From positions 1 through 64,000 of IMG/VR virus record IMGVR_UViG_3300008267_010368: a stretch of DNA of 64,000 nt. The stretch is one strand, 5' to 3'. Below the pieces are notes generated by a model. The model saw only the letters and a list, made by a program, of their open reading frames with translations, was not told the origin of the DNA and searched no databases. Below, piece by piece: positions 50,352 to 58,919 of this stretch (position 1 is its first letter; each line of letters starts with the position of its first letter). The translations under genes were made by a program, and so were the position numbers. Source of the stretch: a virus.

Positions 50352-50813
50352 TTATAAATTAATAATTATAAATTCCCTCGATCCGAATGGGTTGTTTTCA
50401 TCTATATATTCTATTCGTACCTTTGCCGTATATTCTTCAGTATTCGCACCAGGGACACGATAAACAGGAATGTCAAATTGTTCAGGTTTCAAATCACCTT
50501 TTGACATTTCAGATTCAGTATATGGTTCTACAATTATATTTTGTATTGTCAAATTTGGTATAAACTGCTTTACAGAATCTTCTATTTCTGACTTTATTCC
50601 ATCAAAAGTATCACCATCAAGTGGTTCAAAGATAAATTCATACAACCTAGTACCAAAATTAGGAAGATAGTATCTACTCCCCCTTCTTGTTAATAAAAGG
50701 TGTACCAAGTCTGTTCTTATTTCTTCATCAGTAGTTTCAGATAAAGAAAGGTATTTACCAACTTGACTTTGCCTGAATGGAAAGTTTATACCGTATGTAA
50801 TACCGTTTGCCAT
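50352..50813 (-). CDS. 25: Baseplate wedge protein gp25-like (lysozyme-like fold), 153 aa
   Basis: A short protein with the gp25/GPW signature: GITYGINFPFRQSQVGKYLSL, then IRTDLVHLLLTRRGSRYYLPNFGTRLYEFIFEPL, where the conserved R-G-x-R-x-x-x-P-x-F-G-T-x-L is clear. The C-terminal strand is KVRIEYIDENNPFGSREF. gp25 binds gp6 in the wedge. The frame begins at a TTG (50819), but ATG at 50813 fits better. It stands just after the terminator at 50857, so transcription starts afresh; a TATTTATA motif at 50844-50851 is well placed. Confidence 0.9.
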   Translation of the reverse strand: MANGITYGINFPFRQSQVGKYLSLSETTDEEIRTDLVHLLLTRRGSRYYLPNFGTRLYEFIFEPLDGDTFDGIKSEIEDSVKQFIPNLTIQNIIVEPYTESEMSKGDLKPEQFDIPVYRVPGANTEEYTAKVRIEYIDENNPFGSREFIIINL

Positions 50814-50843
50814 ATTCAATAAATATAATATCTTGGTATTTTA

Positions 50844-50851
50844 TATAAATA
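50844..50851 (-). promoter_or_regulatory. TATTTATA motif upstream of the gp25-gp6 group
   Basis: Coding-strand TATTTATA lies directly after the terminator and 30 bases before the gp25 ATG, a position suited to a promoter -10 element. A second, partial copy (TATTTATT, 50818-50825) lies 4 bases before the ATG. Confidence 0.45.
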
Positions 50852-50856
50852 AAAAA

Positions 50857-50878
50857 AATCACTACTTTCGTAGTGATT
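50857..50878 (-). terminator. Rho-independent terminator after DUF5522
   Basis: A 9-bp stem (AATCACTAC with GTAGTGATT) and a 4-base loop are followed on the minus strand by eight Ts. It overlaps the end of the DUF5522 gene and separates the metabolic/replication block from the baseplate operon. Confidence 0.85.
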
Positions 50879-51092
50879 CTTTTAGGTTTGTGTTTCCTTT
50901 TTCATGTTTGGGTTCGTAGGGACAGTGTAGACATCCATTACCACAACAACTACCTCTTCTTTGATGATAATTTTCAGTCATAACCATTCTTCCTTGATTA
51001 TCATAATAAAAATCTGTTGGTTGTAGTTTAGGTCTTACAAACTCTTTCACAAATAATTCTTGAACCCAATCTTTAGACGCTGACTGTAACAT
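50862..51092 (-). CDS. DUF5522-like cysteine-rich protein (76 aa)
   Basis: A 76-aa protein whose middle has YYDNQGRMVMTENYHQRRG followed by SCCGNGCLHCPY. This is the DUF5522 signature (G-x-x-V-x-T-x-x-Y-H-x-x-R-G-x-C-C-G-x-G-C-x-H-C-P-Y), found in bacteria and eukaryotes without a settled function. Five cysteines and two histidines suggest metal binding. It follows the ribonucleotide reductase gene by 87 bases; its 3' end is in the terminator. A link to cobalamin or iron-sulfur chemistry is possible but unproven. Confidence 0.75.
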   Translation of the reverse strand: MLQSASKDWVQELFVKEFVRPKLQPTDFYYDNQGRMVMTENYHQRRGSCCGNGCLHCPYEPKHEKGNTNLKESLRK

Positions 51093-51179
51093 ATTACCCG
51101 TTTTGTTTTCTGATATTATAAAAAGCCATCAAAACTTGATGTGTTAACGTTATATTATTTCCCCAACTTACTTTCATAA

Positions 51180-53039
51180 TTATACGATTTCACACGCACC
51201 ACCAGCACACGCAGCTTCACCTCGTAGGTCGGTGTTATCTTGTAACTCAATTACTTTTGTAAGATCAACATCTGACAATGTTTTAACCAATCTTTCAAAA
51301 TCTTCTTTTGTACAATCTTCAAAAGGTGCCTGGGTATATGTGCCTCCGTTATAAGGTAGTACAGATAAACCATTATAGAAATCTCTGTTATTCCACATCC
51401 ATTCACCTACCAAGTCCCACTCATCTTCTTTAATTGAAACCGTAGCGGATACGTTATGAGTGTTTTGTCCGTTTCTATGTCCTGGTTTAATCCATTCTTG
51501 TGATACTTTCTTAACACGTTCCAACATTTGAAATACAGATTCGTGTCTTACAATTGAACCTTCAGGCGCTTTTTGTGGGATAGTAATTACCGCAGTGTCG
51601 TGAGGACGGAAAAACTCATCTTCAATTAACTCAGGGTGATTAATCGCCAAGTATGAATATATTGATTCGTTTTTACCTACACGGATTCTTCTTAAATAGA
51701 AGTCATTATGCCAAGCGTGAATTCCTGATGATGTTCCCAATACCAAAGATGATGTTCCTGATGGTTTTACAGTTGTTGTTCTTGCCGATTTATTAATACC
51801 AATCAGTTTAGCAACTCTTTCATTTTCTTCTTTAACCATTTTTGCTGCTTTTTTCATGTCGTAACCTAATACAACACCAGAACCGATACCCGTCATTCCA
51901 ACACCAATAAGTGCGTCTTTTTCTGTTGTTCTTTTCCAAATGTCTCTTAAGTAATGAAAATCAGTATATCCCGCTTGTAGTGTACCAATAAATGATGCAG
52001 CCTTAACTCTTGCATCAAAGTCTTCTTGTGATTCAATATCAGATGCGTTTACTTCACATAGATTACAGAATTGAAACGGACGAAGTGCGATTTCACAACA
52101 AGGATTTGTTCCCCAATCTTTATCATTAGAAAGATAAATTCCTGGTTCACCTGCTCCTGATAGTTCAATACGTTTCCATAAATCCATAAAGAACTCTTTT
52201 GTAATTTTGTGACGAAGAAGTACTGCCGAATTGTTTGCTCTACCTCTTTGAGCATTTTGTTCCCACCAATTACCTGATTTACAAGAAATCATTTCTTCAT
52301 CATCCGCACTGAACAATGAAATAAGTGCCGCTCTTCTAATACCACCAGCAAGTACCGCATCGGCAATATGACATACGATGTCATGTGTTTCAATAGGTGT
52401 AAGTTTTTCACCATCTTTTTTATTATCCAAAACTTTTGTAATGTTGTGGATACAATCTTTTAATGGTTGAGGTCCAGGTGCTTTTCCACCTGAAGTAACT
52501 AGATTTGCACCTTTTTGACGAATGTCAGAAAAATCAAATACAGGTGTCGATGACTTATACCCTAAATAAGATTCCATTAATACTTTTATCGCATCTGCCC
52601 ATCCTTCGATTGAATCACCAATAAGGTATCTTCTTGTTCTTTCAGGATTTGGTTTTTTGATGTCTGGTAATTTTTCTACGTGATGTTTTTGTACCGAATA
52701 ACCAACACCTGTACCACCTAAAAGTAGAAACATTGTTTCAGAAAAAGAATCAACGTGATCGATTGGCATATATGCACAATTATAAACCCTATTTGGTGAA
52801 ATTTCAATTGGTTTTCCACCAAATTGTAATGATCTCATTGATGGTAATACTTTCTTGTCGTATACCATTTCATATACCTCTTCAATTTCATTTTTGATGT
52901 GTGGGTATTTTCTTTGATGCATTTCTTTGTTACGTGTAACAAGTTCTTCCCAAGTCTCTCTCCGATTCAATTCCGGTTGAAACTTTGCGTATTTCATAAA
53001 GACAGTAATGTCACTTAATATTTTTTGAGAAATATCCAT
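51180..53039 (-). CDS. nrdJ: Adenosylcobalamin-dependent ribonucleotide reductase, class II (619 aa)
   Basis: Reduces ribonucleotides to deoxyribonucleotides for phage DNA synthesis. Visible features: MRSLQFGGKPIEISPNRVYN near residue 65, the loop LLLGGTGVGYSV near 105, NPCCEIALRPFQFCNLCEVN near 315 with the N-x-C-x-E active-site triad, and a C-terminal EAACAGGACEIV carrying the redox cysteines. The pattern resembles monomeric RTPR (Lactobacillus type), which uses triphosphates and B12. Because class II needs no oxygen and no partner subunit, it is self-sufficient when the host supplies cobalamin. Confidence 0.9.
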   Translation of the reverse strand: MDISQKILSDITVFMKYAKFQPELNRRETWEELVTRNKEMHQRKYPHIKNEIEEVYEMVYDKKVLPSMRSLQFGGKPIEISPNRVYNCAYMPIDHVDSFSETMFLLLGGTGVGYSVQKHHVEKLPDIKKPNPERTRRYLIGDSIEGWADAIKVLMESYLGYKSSTPVFDFSDIRQKGANLVTSGGKAPGPQPLKDCIHNITKVLDNKKDGEKLTPIETHDIVCHIADAVLAGGIRRAALISLFSADDEEMISCKSGNWWEQNAQRGRANNSAVLLRHKITKEFFMDLWKRIELSGAGEPGIYLSNDKDWGTNPCCEIALRPFQFCNLCEVNASDIESQEDFDARVKAASFIGTLQAGYTDFHYLRDIWKRTTEKDALIGVGMTGIGSGVVLGYDMKKAAKMVKEENERVAKLIGINKSARTTTVKPSGTSSLVLGTSSGIHAWHNDFYLRRIRVGKNESIYSYLAINHPELIEDEFFRPHDTAVITIPQKAPEGSIVRHESVFQMLERVKKVSQEWIKPGHRNGQNTHNVSATVSIKEDEWDLVGEWMWNNRDFYNGLSVLPYNGGTYTQAPFEDCTKEDFERLVKTLSDVDLTKVIELQDNTDLRGEAACAGGACEIV

Positions 53040-53065
53040 TTTATACTAATTTAATTAATTTTATT

Positions 53066-54445
53066 TTAAATTTCTTGCTGTTTTTGTCTTTTTTTCTCTA
53101 ACAGTTCTTTAACTCTGTTACGATTTCTTTCTTCTTTTTGTTCTTCAAGACCCAAGAACGTTACACTTTGTTCAGTGTCAATTTCCAACATACCATTGTC
53201 AAACTTACAGTTTTCAAATATAATTCCATCTTTACCTATTCGGGATTTTGTAATTGCTATTGTTGCCAAATTCATTTCTTTTTGTTGTAACGATTTTGCC
53301 ACTGTAATAATTACGTGTCCTACTTGTGCTTTTTTAATTGAACCCCCCATTTGATCGGTTGTAACAACATCTGATGATATTGAGTTTCTGTTCCCTTGTG
53401 TTGCAGTCCAACCAGCGATGTCTAATTCATGACACATTGCTTCGAATCCACGCATAACCGAACCTTCACTTTTCCATTCGTCACCTAAAACCTTGTCAGG
53501 AACAACACAATCAATGTAATCAAGAATAATCATATCAACCCTGTTTCCTTCTGCCATCATTTTCCTAACTTGATTTTTAATTTGATTCATAGTTACAGTG
53601 TCTGATGGTAATTTTTTCAAAATCAATTTGTTTTTTCTTGACGACTGAATTTGTTTTACTTTATTCATCACTTCTTCTCTGTTTTCAGATAAGTCGTCAG
53701 GATGAACTCCTGTCCAAAGGGTAAAGTGTTTTCTTTGGATAATTTTTGGGTTGTCTTCGAAAAATATTTGAAGTACATTATACCCTAAGTTAAAAGCGTG
53801 ATTTGCAATTTTGGTTGTAAATGTTGATTTTCCTACACCTGTTGGTGCTAATATAACACCAATTTCACCTTTAGCCAACCCACCTTTTAATAGGTTATCT
53901 ATACCAGCAACTCCGATTGGAATTGGATGTCTGAAATCATCATTTAATACCTCATCAAGGTTAAAGAATACATCACTTGTACCTTTATCTGTTTCACCAA
54001 CTTGTAGAGCCCCTCTTACCATTTCTTCTAACTTATCATAACTTTCGAAATCACCTTTGTCGATGATCGATTGGGCTTTTGTCATTACTTTTTGAAGCTC
54101 TTGTTGTTTACAGAATTTTAAGGCTTTTTCTTGAACAAAAATTGAACCTTCGTCTGAAACGTTCTTAACCTGTTCCAACATATCTAAAATGCTCTTTTGA
54201 GCCATAGGTGAACTGATTTCAGACTTAGTTAATTGTTCAAGAGTATCAAATGTCGGTGTGTGTTCATACTTTGAATAGTATTCTTTAATCATTTGACAAA
54301 TGATTTTGAAATACTGGTTATCAAAGTAATGGGAGTCAATAACTTCAATGATGGAATTAGAAAAATCTTTGTATAAAATAATGTTGTTTAATAATTGAAT
54401 TTGAAAAGTATTTCCTAAATATCCGAAGTTTTTTTTGTCTGACAT
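53066..54445 (-). CDS. 41: Replicative DNA helicase, DnaB/gp41-type (459 aa)
   Basis: An N-terminal helical domain precedes the RecA-like motor. The Walker A motif ILAPTGVGKSTFTTKI is near residue 200, Walker B MIILDYIDCV near 305, and TQMGGSIKKAQVGHVIITV near 370 is the arginine/sensor region. Hexameric helicase of the DnaB/gp41 family that unwinds the fork and works with primase. It is in order with SSB, UvsX and the 5' nuclease. A segment SAFATQG-like in other DnaBs reads WTATQGNRNSISSD here. Confidence 0.9.
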   Translation of the reverse strand: MSDKKNFGYLGNTFQIQLLNNIILYKDFSNSIIEVIDSHYFDNQYFKIICQMIKEYYSKYEHTPTFDTLEQLTKSEISSPMAQKSILDMLEQVKNVSDEGSIFVQEKALKFCKQQELQKVMTKAQSIIDKGDFESYDKLEEMVRGALQVGETDKGTSDVFFNLDEVLNDDFRHPIPIGVAGIDNLLKGGLAKGEIGVILAPTGVGKSTFTTKIANHAFNLGYNVLQIFFEDNPKIIQRKHFTLWTGVHPDDLSENREEVMNKVKQIQSSRKNKLILKKLPSDTVTMNQIKNQVRKMMAEGNRVDMIILDYIDCVVPDKVLGDEWKSEGSVMRGFEAMCHELDIAGWTATQGNRNSISSDVVTTDQMGGSIKKAQVGHVIITVAKSLQQKEMNLATIAITKSRIGKDGIIFENCKFDNGMLEIDTEQSVTFLGLEEQKEERNRNRVKELLEKKRQKQQEI

Positions 54446-54482
54446 ATTGATTGTTTTAAGTATGATTCAATAATAAATACCA

Positions 54483-54935
54483 TTAAGCAAGTGAATAATT
54501 TAAATAATCATGAGTTAAATTTTTGTCTGATAAAATGTCAGTAATGTTCCTCAAAATGGTTTTTATGGATGGGCGTATATCCAGCGTATATCTTACCTTT
54601 GGTGGGTATATTTTAGCGTCTAAAATTCTATGACAAATTGTCTCATTTCCAACTTTTAAAATAATGTTAAACACTTCAGGACCTTCAGTGTTTGATGTTT
54701 CCAATACAGTTGCATCTTCTTCAATTTGAAAACGATTTTCCAACATATAAAACACACACTTGTTTCTAAGTTTTGTTTTAAGTTCGTTAGACAGATTCTT
54801 GATGTACTCATACAAGTCCACACTGTTTTTTGCTTTTGGGTTGTACCCTTTAACATTGAAGAATCTTTGAACGACGAAATTGTCATTGAGCGTAATTAAA
54901 AATTCTACTTTTGTTACATCATTTTGCTCTTTCAT
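54483..54935 (-). CDS. Hypothetical protein of the replication block (150 aa)
   Basis: A soluble mixed alpha-beta protein with VEFLITLNDNFVVQRFFNV near the start and KVRYTLDIRPSIKTILRNIT near the end. No family recognised. It sits 37 bases before the helicase gene and 4 bases after the 5' nuclease gene, in the slot where helicase loaders such as gp59 might occur, but I see no gp59 motif. Confidence 0.65.
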   Translation of the reverse strand: MKEQNDVTKVEFLITLNDNFVVQRFFNVKGYNPKAKNSVDLYEYIKNLSNELKTKLRNKCVFYMLENRFQIEEDATVLETSNTEGPEVFNIILKVGNETICHRILDAKIYPPKVRYTLDIRPSIKTILRNITDILSDKNLTHDYLNYSLA

Positions 54936-54939
54936 AATT

Positions 54940-55947
54940 TTAATTGTTTGTTTTGAATTTTGATTTTTCTTTTCTTGTTAGTTTTAAAAATGGTTTTAAG
55001 AAATAAACCCATTGTTCGTCTACCTTTGGTAAAAATTTGAATAATCCATCTTCCATCATCATTCGAATCAGATTTTTATATCCTCTTCCGTCTGGATCTA
55101 ACGATTCAGTATAATACAACTCAACGAGTTCTTTTCCTTCATCATTAATTAATGGGTTAGACAAATCGACTATCTTTTCATTTATTTCAAAAAATTCATT
55201 TCCAAAAATACCTTCTTTTGTTTTACCTGTTAATAAATTTTTTAATACTGTATTATCTTTTTGTTCTTTTAGGATTTCTTCACCCTTTTGTAAAATTTCG
55301 GTAAAAGAAACTTCTTTTTCAAGGATCTCAGGAAATAATTTCAAAAAAGTTTTTTCACCAAGATAATATATTCCATCAATATTATCTGATTTATCACCTG
55401 ATAATATTTTGAATGTTTTGATATTGTAATGTGGGATTTCAATATTGTGTAATTTTACAGTATCACCGTTCTTATAGTACTTTTTAGTGTTTGGCGAATA
55501 TAATGTAACCTTTTCTGAAATAAGTTGTGTTAAATCCCTATCAGAACTAAAAATTGTTTTGTGTTCTTTTTCCGATATTTTACAATAATAAGCGATTAAA
55601 TCATCGGCTTCTGAAGTTTGAAACTCAACTTGCCTAACAAACATTTCTTCTAAATATTGTTTTACACGTTGTCTTTGTTTGTCAAAAGACTCTTCTTTAA
55701 TTTGGTTGTCTAACGGTTTCCTATTCAGTTTATATTTTGGATATATCTTTCTTCTTAAAGTTGTGCTTTCTTCACCATCCCAAAATACAATTATCTTATC
55801 AAAATTTGATTCTTCTAAAAATCTTCTAAGTGTGTTCAAAAAATGCCAAATAGCACCTACGTGTTCACCATTATGAAAATAATCTTTTACTCCGTGAAAA
55901 CCTATTTTAAGTAAGTTGTTACCGTCAACTAATAACGTTTTTGTCAT
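54940..55947 (-). CDS. rnh: 5'-3' exonuclease/RNase H (FEN-like, T4 rnh-like), 335 aa
   Basis: Metal-binding motifs of the FEN family are in order: TLLVDGNNLLKIGFHG (residues 4-19), KIIVFWDGEES near 54, YPKYKLNRK, QTSEADDLIAYYC near 108, IFSSDRDLTQLI near 126, and LSGDKSDNIDGI near 170 (helix-two-turn-helix region). It removes RNA primers from Okazaki fragments. The length is close to T4 RNase H (305 aa). It lies between UvsX and the helicase operon partner. Confidence 0.9.
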   Translation of the reverse strand: MTKTLLVDGNNLLKIGFHGVKDYFHNGEHVGAIWHFLNTLRRFLEESNFDKIIVFWDGEESTTLRRKIYPKYKLNRKPLDNQIKEESFDKQRQRVKQYLEEMFVRQVEFQTSEADDLIAYYCKISEKEHKTIFSSDRDLTQLISEKVTLYSPNTKKYYKNGDTVKLHNIEIPHYNIKTFKILSGDKSDNIDGIYYLGEKTFLKLFPEILEKEVSFTEILQKGEEILKEQKDNTVLKNLLTGKTKEGIFGNEFFEINEKIVDLSNPLINDEGKELVELYYTESLDPDGRGYKNLIRMMMEDGLFKFLPKVDEQWVYFLKPFLKLTRKEKSKFKTNN

Positions 55948-55967
55948 TTGACTATTTTAAATTGTTC

Positions 55968-56975
55968 TTACTCTACTTCTTCTTTTTCTGTTTTCAAATC
56001 AAAATCACCGTCAACTCCAATGATTTCTTTCCAATATTCAGCATAATCTTTTTTGTATTGTTCGATTGATGCCTTTTCTTCGGATGCTTCTTTACCCGGT
56101 AAAAATCCATGTGGTGTAACAATAATTTTACCATCTTCGAAACCAAGTCCGTTAATGTGGTTTTTCATTACAGATACTTTAGTCCTTGATGCAAACTTAA
56201 CCGTTCTTTTGTCTTTTGTTGCTGTAATCTTTGTTGTCCCTGCACCTTTTTGATTGCCAAACAAGAAAACTAAAGATGAATTCAACCAAATCGCTTCACC
56301 ACCTTTTGCTTTGATTTTCGGTTGTCCGAAAGGATTATCAGGTAATTCAACCCATGGTTGGTTAACAATTATTAATGTGTTTTCGTATTTGGAATCAGCC
56401 TTACGTGAACCCGAAATTCTTTGGTTTATACCCATTCCAATTTTGTCAGCCAAAACACTTGCATTGTGTTGTTTACCACCTTTTCCTTCATAAGTCATTT
56501 TACAAGGAACAGAGCCAACAGAATCCCACATAATACAAAGTGAATAATCTAAATCACCTTTTTCTTGTGCATCTAACAAACTATTAATGTAATCTGTAAT
56601 TTGTTCAATATAATCAAAGTTATTATTAAAGATGTAAAAACCATCCCATTCTAATTCTCCTGTTTCAGTATCGACAACTTCTTCACATTCAAATCCCATA
56701 AGTTTTGCGTGTTCAAAACTCCATTTTTGTTCAGTGATGATAAATACAGGAAGTATTCCTTTCTTCTGTGCGTCAACAGCGGTTTTAACAAGTGCAGTAG
56801 TTTTTCCTGTATCAGAATGTCCCAAAAACATATTGATGTGTCCCATCGCAGGCCCTGGTAATCCAACAGCATCTAAAAATGGTTCACCCAAGTCAAAAAA
56901 TCTTTGTGGTTTGTATTTTGCAGATGTGGAAAATTTCTTTTTTAATGAACTAAAATCATTTTTCTTTATTGCCAT
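55968..56975 (-). CDS. uvsX: UvsX/RecA-like recombinase (335 aa)
   Basis: A RecA-fold strand-exchange protein. Walker A FLGHSDTGKTTALVKTA is near residue 47, Walker B LCIMWDSVGSVPCKM near 142. NIVNQPWVELPDNPFGQPK-like loop 2 and a KGGEAIWLNSSLVF segment follow near 210-230. The acidic C-terminal tail (about 25 residues) suits regulation of DNA access. With SSB it catalyses pairing in recombination-dependent replication. It has its own start 27 bases after the hairpin at 56999-57024. Confidence 0.88.
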   Translation of the reverse strand: MAIKKNDFSSLKKKFSTSAKYKPQRFFDLGEPFLDAVGLPGPAMGHINMFLGHSDTGKTTALVKTAVDAQKKGILPVFIITEQKWSFEHAKLMGFECEEVVDTETGELEWDGFYIFNNNFDYIEQITDYINSLLDAQEKGDLDYSLCIMWDSVGSVPCKMTYEGKGGKQHNASVLADKIGMGINQRISGSRKADSKYENTLIIVNQPWVELPDNPFGQPKIKAKGGEAIWLNSSLVFLFGNQKGAGTTKITATKDKRTVKFASRTKVSVMKNHINGLGFEDGKIIVTPHGFLPGKEASEEKASIEQYKKDYAEYWKEIIGVDGDFDLKTEKEEVE

Positions 56976-56998
56976 ATTTTTTTATTTGAATGTAAAAC

Positions 56999-57024
56999 AA
57001 ACTTGGGCTTTTACACCCAAGTTT
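56999..57024 (-). terminator. Hairpin between SSB and UvsX genes, probable terminator or attenuator
   Basis: A 9-bp stem (AAACTTGGG with CCCAAGTTT) closes an 8-base loop. The minus-strand tail is only moderately T-rich (TGTTTTAC), so partial read-through to uvsX is likely. Confidence 0.5.
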
Positions 57025-57034
57025 TAAAATTAAT

Positions 57035-57883
57035 TTAGAATGGTAGTTCTTCTGAAGGTTCGTCATTTGCTTGTGGATCAACAACAGACACTTCTTCTTT
57101 TTTGTTTCCACCTAGTGAAATTTCTGCTTCTTCACCGTAAACATACTTTTTCAAATCTGAATTCCAAATTGGTGTTTCTCCGATTGCAACTGCTTCCAAA
57201 TATTCTACAGGTTTTTTTGAATATACATCAGACCAAGAAAGCTCATCATTTACCCATCCATCCATGATGTCCTTGTCAGTGTGAATTGGTGCAGGATCAT
57301 CATACATAATAGTTTGAACTACAGTGTATTCTTTACCCTGTGGTGTTTTTGCTTTTGTTAATTCGATGATGAGATCACGTCCGTTTTCAGGATCTGTGAC
57401 ATTTCCCTTTGCTTTCCAAATAGGAAGTATTTTATCAAGTACACCTTCTTGTTTATAATTGTGTTTGAATCTCCAAAACTTTACACCATCTTGTTCGTTA
57501 TCTCTATCAATTACCTTAACAATGTAAAACAATCGTGAACGATATTGTGAAGCAAGTTCTTTGTCTTCTTTTTTACCTGTTGAAATAAGTTCGTTGTATA
57601 CTTCCGTAAGTGGTGAACGTTCATTGTCATTTTTTTCAGGATCATAAAGTTTTACCCATTGTCCGTTAACTTGGATTTCGTGATACCAAACTTCTACAAA
57701 TGGTGAAGAACCATCTTTTGTAGGTAGGATACGAATTCTTCTTTGTGCTGATTTTTCATTTTTTTGAAGTACTGCCGAAAAATATCTTTTCATTCTGTCT
57801 TCTTGTGAAATGTTTTGTCTTTGTGTACTCGGTGTTGAGTTTTTTTCGTACTGCGCAAGTACTGCATCGATTGAATTTGCCAT
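57035..57883 (-). CDS. 32: Single-stranded DNA-binding protein, gp32-like (282 aa)
   Basis: An OB-fold core is suggested by RRIRILPTKDGSSPFVEVWY near residue 47 and VKLYDPEKNDNERSPL near 77, matching the pattern of T4 gp32 relatives. The acidic tail ends VDPQANDEPSEELPF, as in SSBs that recruit replication partners. The protein has no cysteine, so the zinc site of T4 gp32 is absent. The N-terminus (NSIDAVLAQYEKN) may mediate cooperative binding. It is first in the replication transcription unit and follows a strong promoter. Confidence 0.8.
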   Translation of the reverse strand: MANSIDAVLAQYEKNSTPSTQRQNISQEDRMKRYFSAVLQKNEKSAQRRIRILPTKDGSSPFVEVWYHEIQVNGQWVKLYDPEKNDNERSPLTEVYNELISTGKKEDKELASQYRSRLFYIVKVIDRDNEQDGVKFWRFKHNYKQEGVLDKILPIWKAKGNVTDPENGRDLIIELTKAKTPQGKEYTVVQTIMYDDPAPIHTDKDIMDGWVNDELSWSDVYSKKPVEYLEAVAIGETPIWNSDLKKYVYGEEAEISLGGNKKEEVSVVDPQANDEPSEELPF

Positions 57884-57920
57884 AGATTTTTGTTTTTAAT
57901 TTATACTCTTTTATCTATAA

Positions 57921-57951
57921 CAATTATAAGTAATTTTTGTAAAATGTCAAA
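57921..57951 (-). promoter_or_regulatory. Strong promoter for the SSB/replication unit
   Basis: On the minus strand TTGACA (57950-57945) is followed by a 16-base spacer and TATAAT (57928-57923), a full match to the general sigma-70 consensus. The same stretch reads TTTG-N19-TATAATTG, one base off the Bacteroidota consensus TTTG/TAnnTTTG. It lies just after the terminator 57959-57977. The leader to the ATG is about 35 bases. Confidence 0.7.
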
Positions 57952-57958
57952 TAAAAAA

Positions 57959-57977
57959 GGGGTGTCATAAACACCCC
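57959..57977 (-). terminator. Rho-independent terminator upstream of the SSB gene
   Basis: A 7-bp stem (GGGGTGT with ACACCCC) with a 5-base loop, followed on the minus strand by TTTTTTATTT. It ends the unit that includes 58007-58678. Confidence 0.85.
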
Positions 57978-58006
57978 CATTTGTATCATTTATTAATATT
58001 AAATTT

Positions 58007-58678
58007 TTACATTCCTTCTTCAGTATCGTAAGAATTAAATGTTTTTTTAACTTCATTAGGTGAAAAATTTTCTATTTCATCTGAAGTTAAAATATATTCA
58101 TTTTTTCCTGTTGCTTCTAAATCTTCTTTCTTATCATCAAAGAAATCTGTTAATTTTTGATTGTATGGGTAGGAATCAAGTGAACGTAACATAAGTTTTT
58201 CTTCAGGTGTTTTTTGACGGTACTTATCAAACTTAGTTTCCAAAGAATTAATCTTGTTCATAATCTGATCCATATGTTGTAATTTTTGCTCCAAGTCATC
58301 AAGTTTAGCAAAAATATTATCCATAAATTCATCTTGTTTGTCTTTGATTTCTTTTTGTGATGTAACAAGATCAGTAATATCGATTTCTTCGGTTTCTTCC
58401 TCACCTTCACCACCTTCTTTATCTACTTCTTCTACGTCAGGATCATTTTCAATGTCGATTGGTTCAGGAACTTCTTCTGCCGCTCCTGCATCTGCTGGTG
58501 GTGCTCCTGCATCTGCTGGCGGTGCTCCTGCATCTGCCGGTGGTGCTCCTGCGTCCATAGGTGGTGCACCTGCGTCTGCGGGTGGAGCATCTGCGGGTGG
58601 TTCTTGTTCACTCAAAACGTAACGATTAATTTCATTAAATCTTTTTAATTCTTCCAATATTTTGATGTCAATTTTCAT
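58007..58678 (-). CDS. Structural-like protein with Ala-Gly-Pro-Asp repeats and coiled coil (223 aa)
   Basis: After a helical N-terminus (MKIDIKILEELKRFNEINRY) there are about six copies of a PPADAGA-type heptad (residues 25-65). An acidic stretch (EEVDKEGGEGEEETEEI) and a coiled coil (about 105-165) follow, then a Tyr- and Asp-rich C-terminus. The composition suggests a scaffold or linker-bearing virion protein; no family named. It precedes the terminator at 57959. Repeats are encoded by 21-bp units. Confidence 0.65.
   Translation of the reverse strand: MKIDIKILEELKRFNEINRYVLSEQEPPADAPPADAGAPPMDAGAPPADAGAPPADAGAPPADAGAAEEVPEPIDIENDPDVEEVDKEGGEGEEETEEIDITDLVTSQKEIKDKQDEFMDNIFAKLDDLEQKLQHMDQIMNKINSLETKFDKYRQKTPEEKLMLRSLDSYPYNQKLTDFFDDKKEDLEATGKNEYILTSDEIENFSPNEVKKTFNSYDTEEGM
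58484..58600 (-). repeat. Imperfect 21-bp tandem repeat (AGAPPAD heptads)
   Basis: About five imperfect 21-base units, differing mostly at third codon positions, code for the Ala-Gly-Ala-Pro-Pro-x-Asp heptad. Copy number may vary by replication slippage. Confidence 0.8.
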
Positions 58679-58682
58679 TTTT

Positions 58683-58907
58683 TTAACCGTTTAATAAAGT
58701 TTTTATCCCAGTAGGTGTTTCAACTCTTAGGGTTCTATTTGTTTTAACGGTATTATCAAATCTTTCAATCAATCCGTCTTTCATTCTTACAGTATAACAA
58801 TCACCCGTATCTAAGTCACACACTTGTTTGTAACCATTGTCCATTTCTTTTTCAGTGATTCTTGTGTCTTTTTTTAAATAATCGTCTAATAATAATTTTA
58901 CGTTCAT
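58683..58907 (-). CDS. Small hypothetical protein (74 aa)
   Basis: A 74-aa protein with helical N-terminus (MNVKLLLDDYLKKDTRITEK) and a beta-rich C-terminal half (YKQVCDLDTGDCYTVRMKDG), resembling a small SH3- or OB-like domain. Two cysteines are spaced six apart. No family known. It is placed 4 bases before the 223-aa gene. A TATTTATA motif (58920-58927) is 12 bases upstream. Confidence 0.6.
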   Translation of the reverse strand: MNVKLLLDDYLKKDTRITEKEMDNGYKQVCDLDTGDCYTVRMKDGLIERFDNTVKTNRTLRVETPTGIKTLLNG

Positions 58908-58919
58908 AACTTTTTTTTA

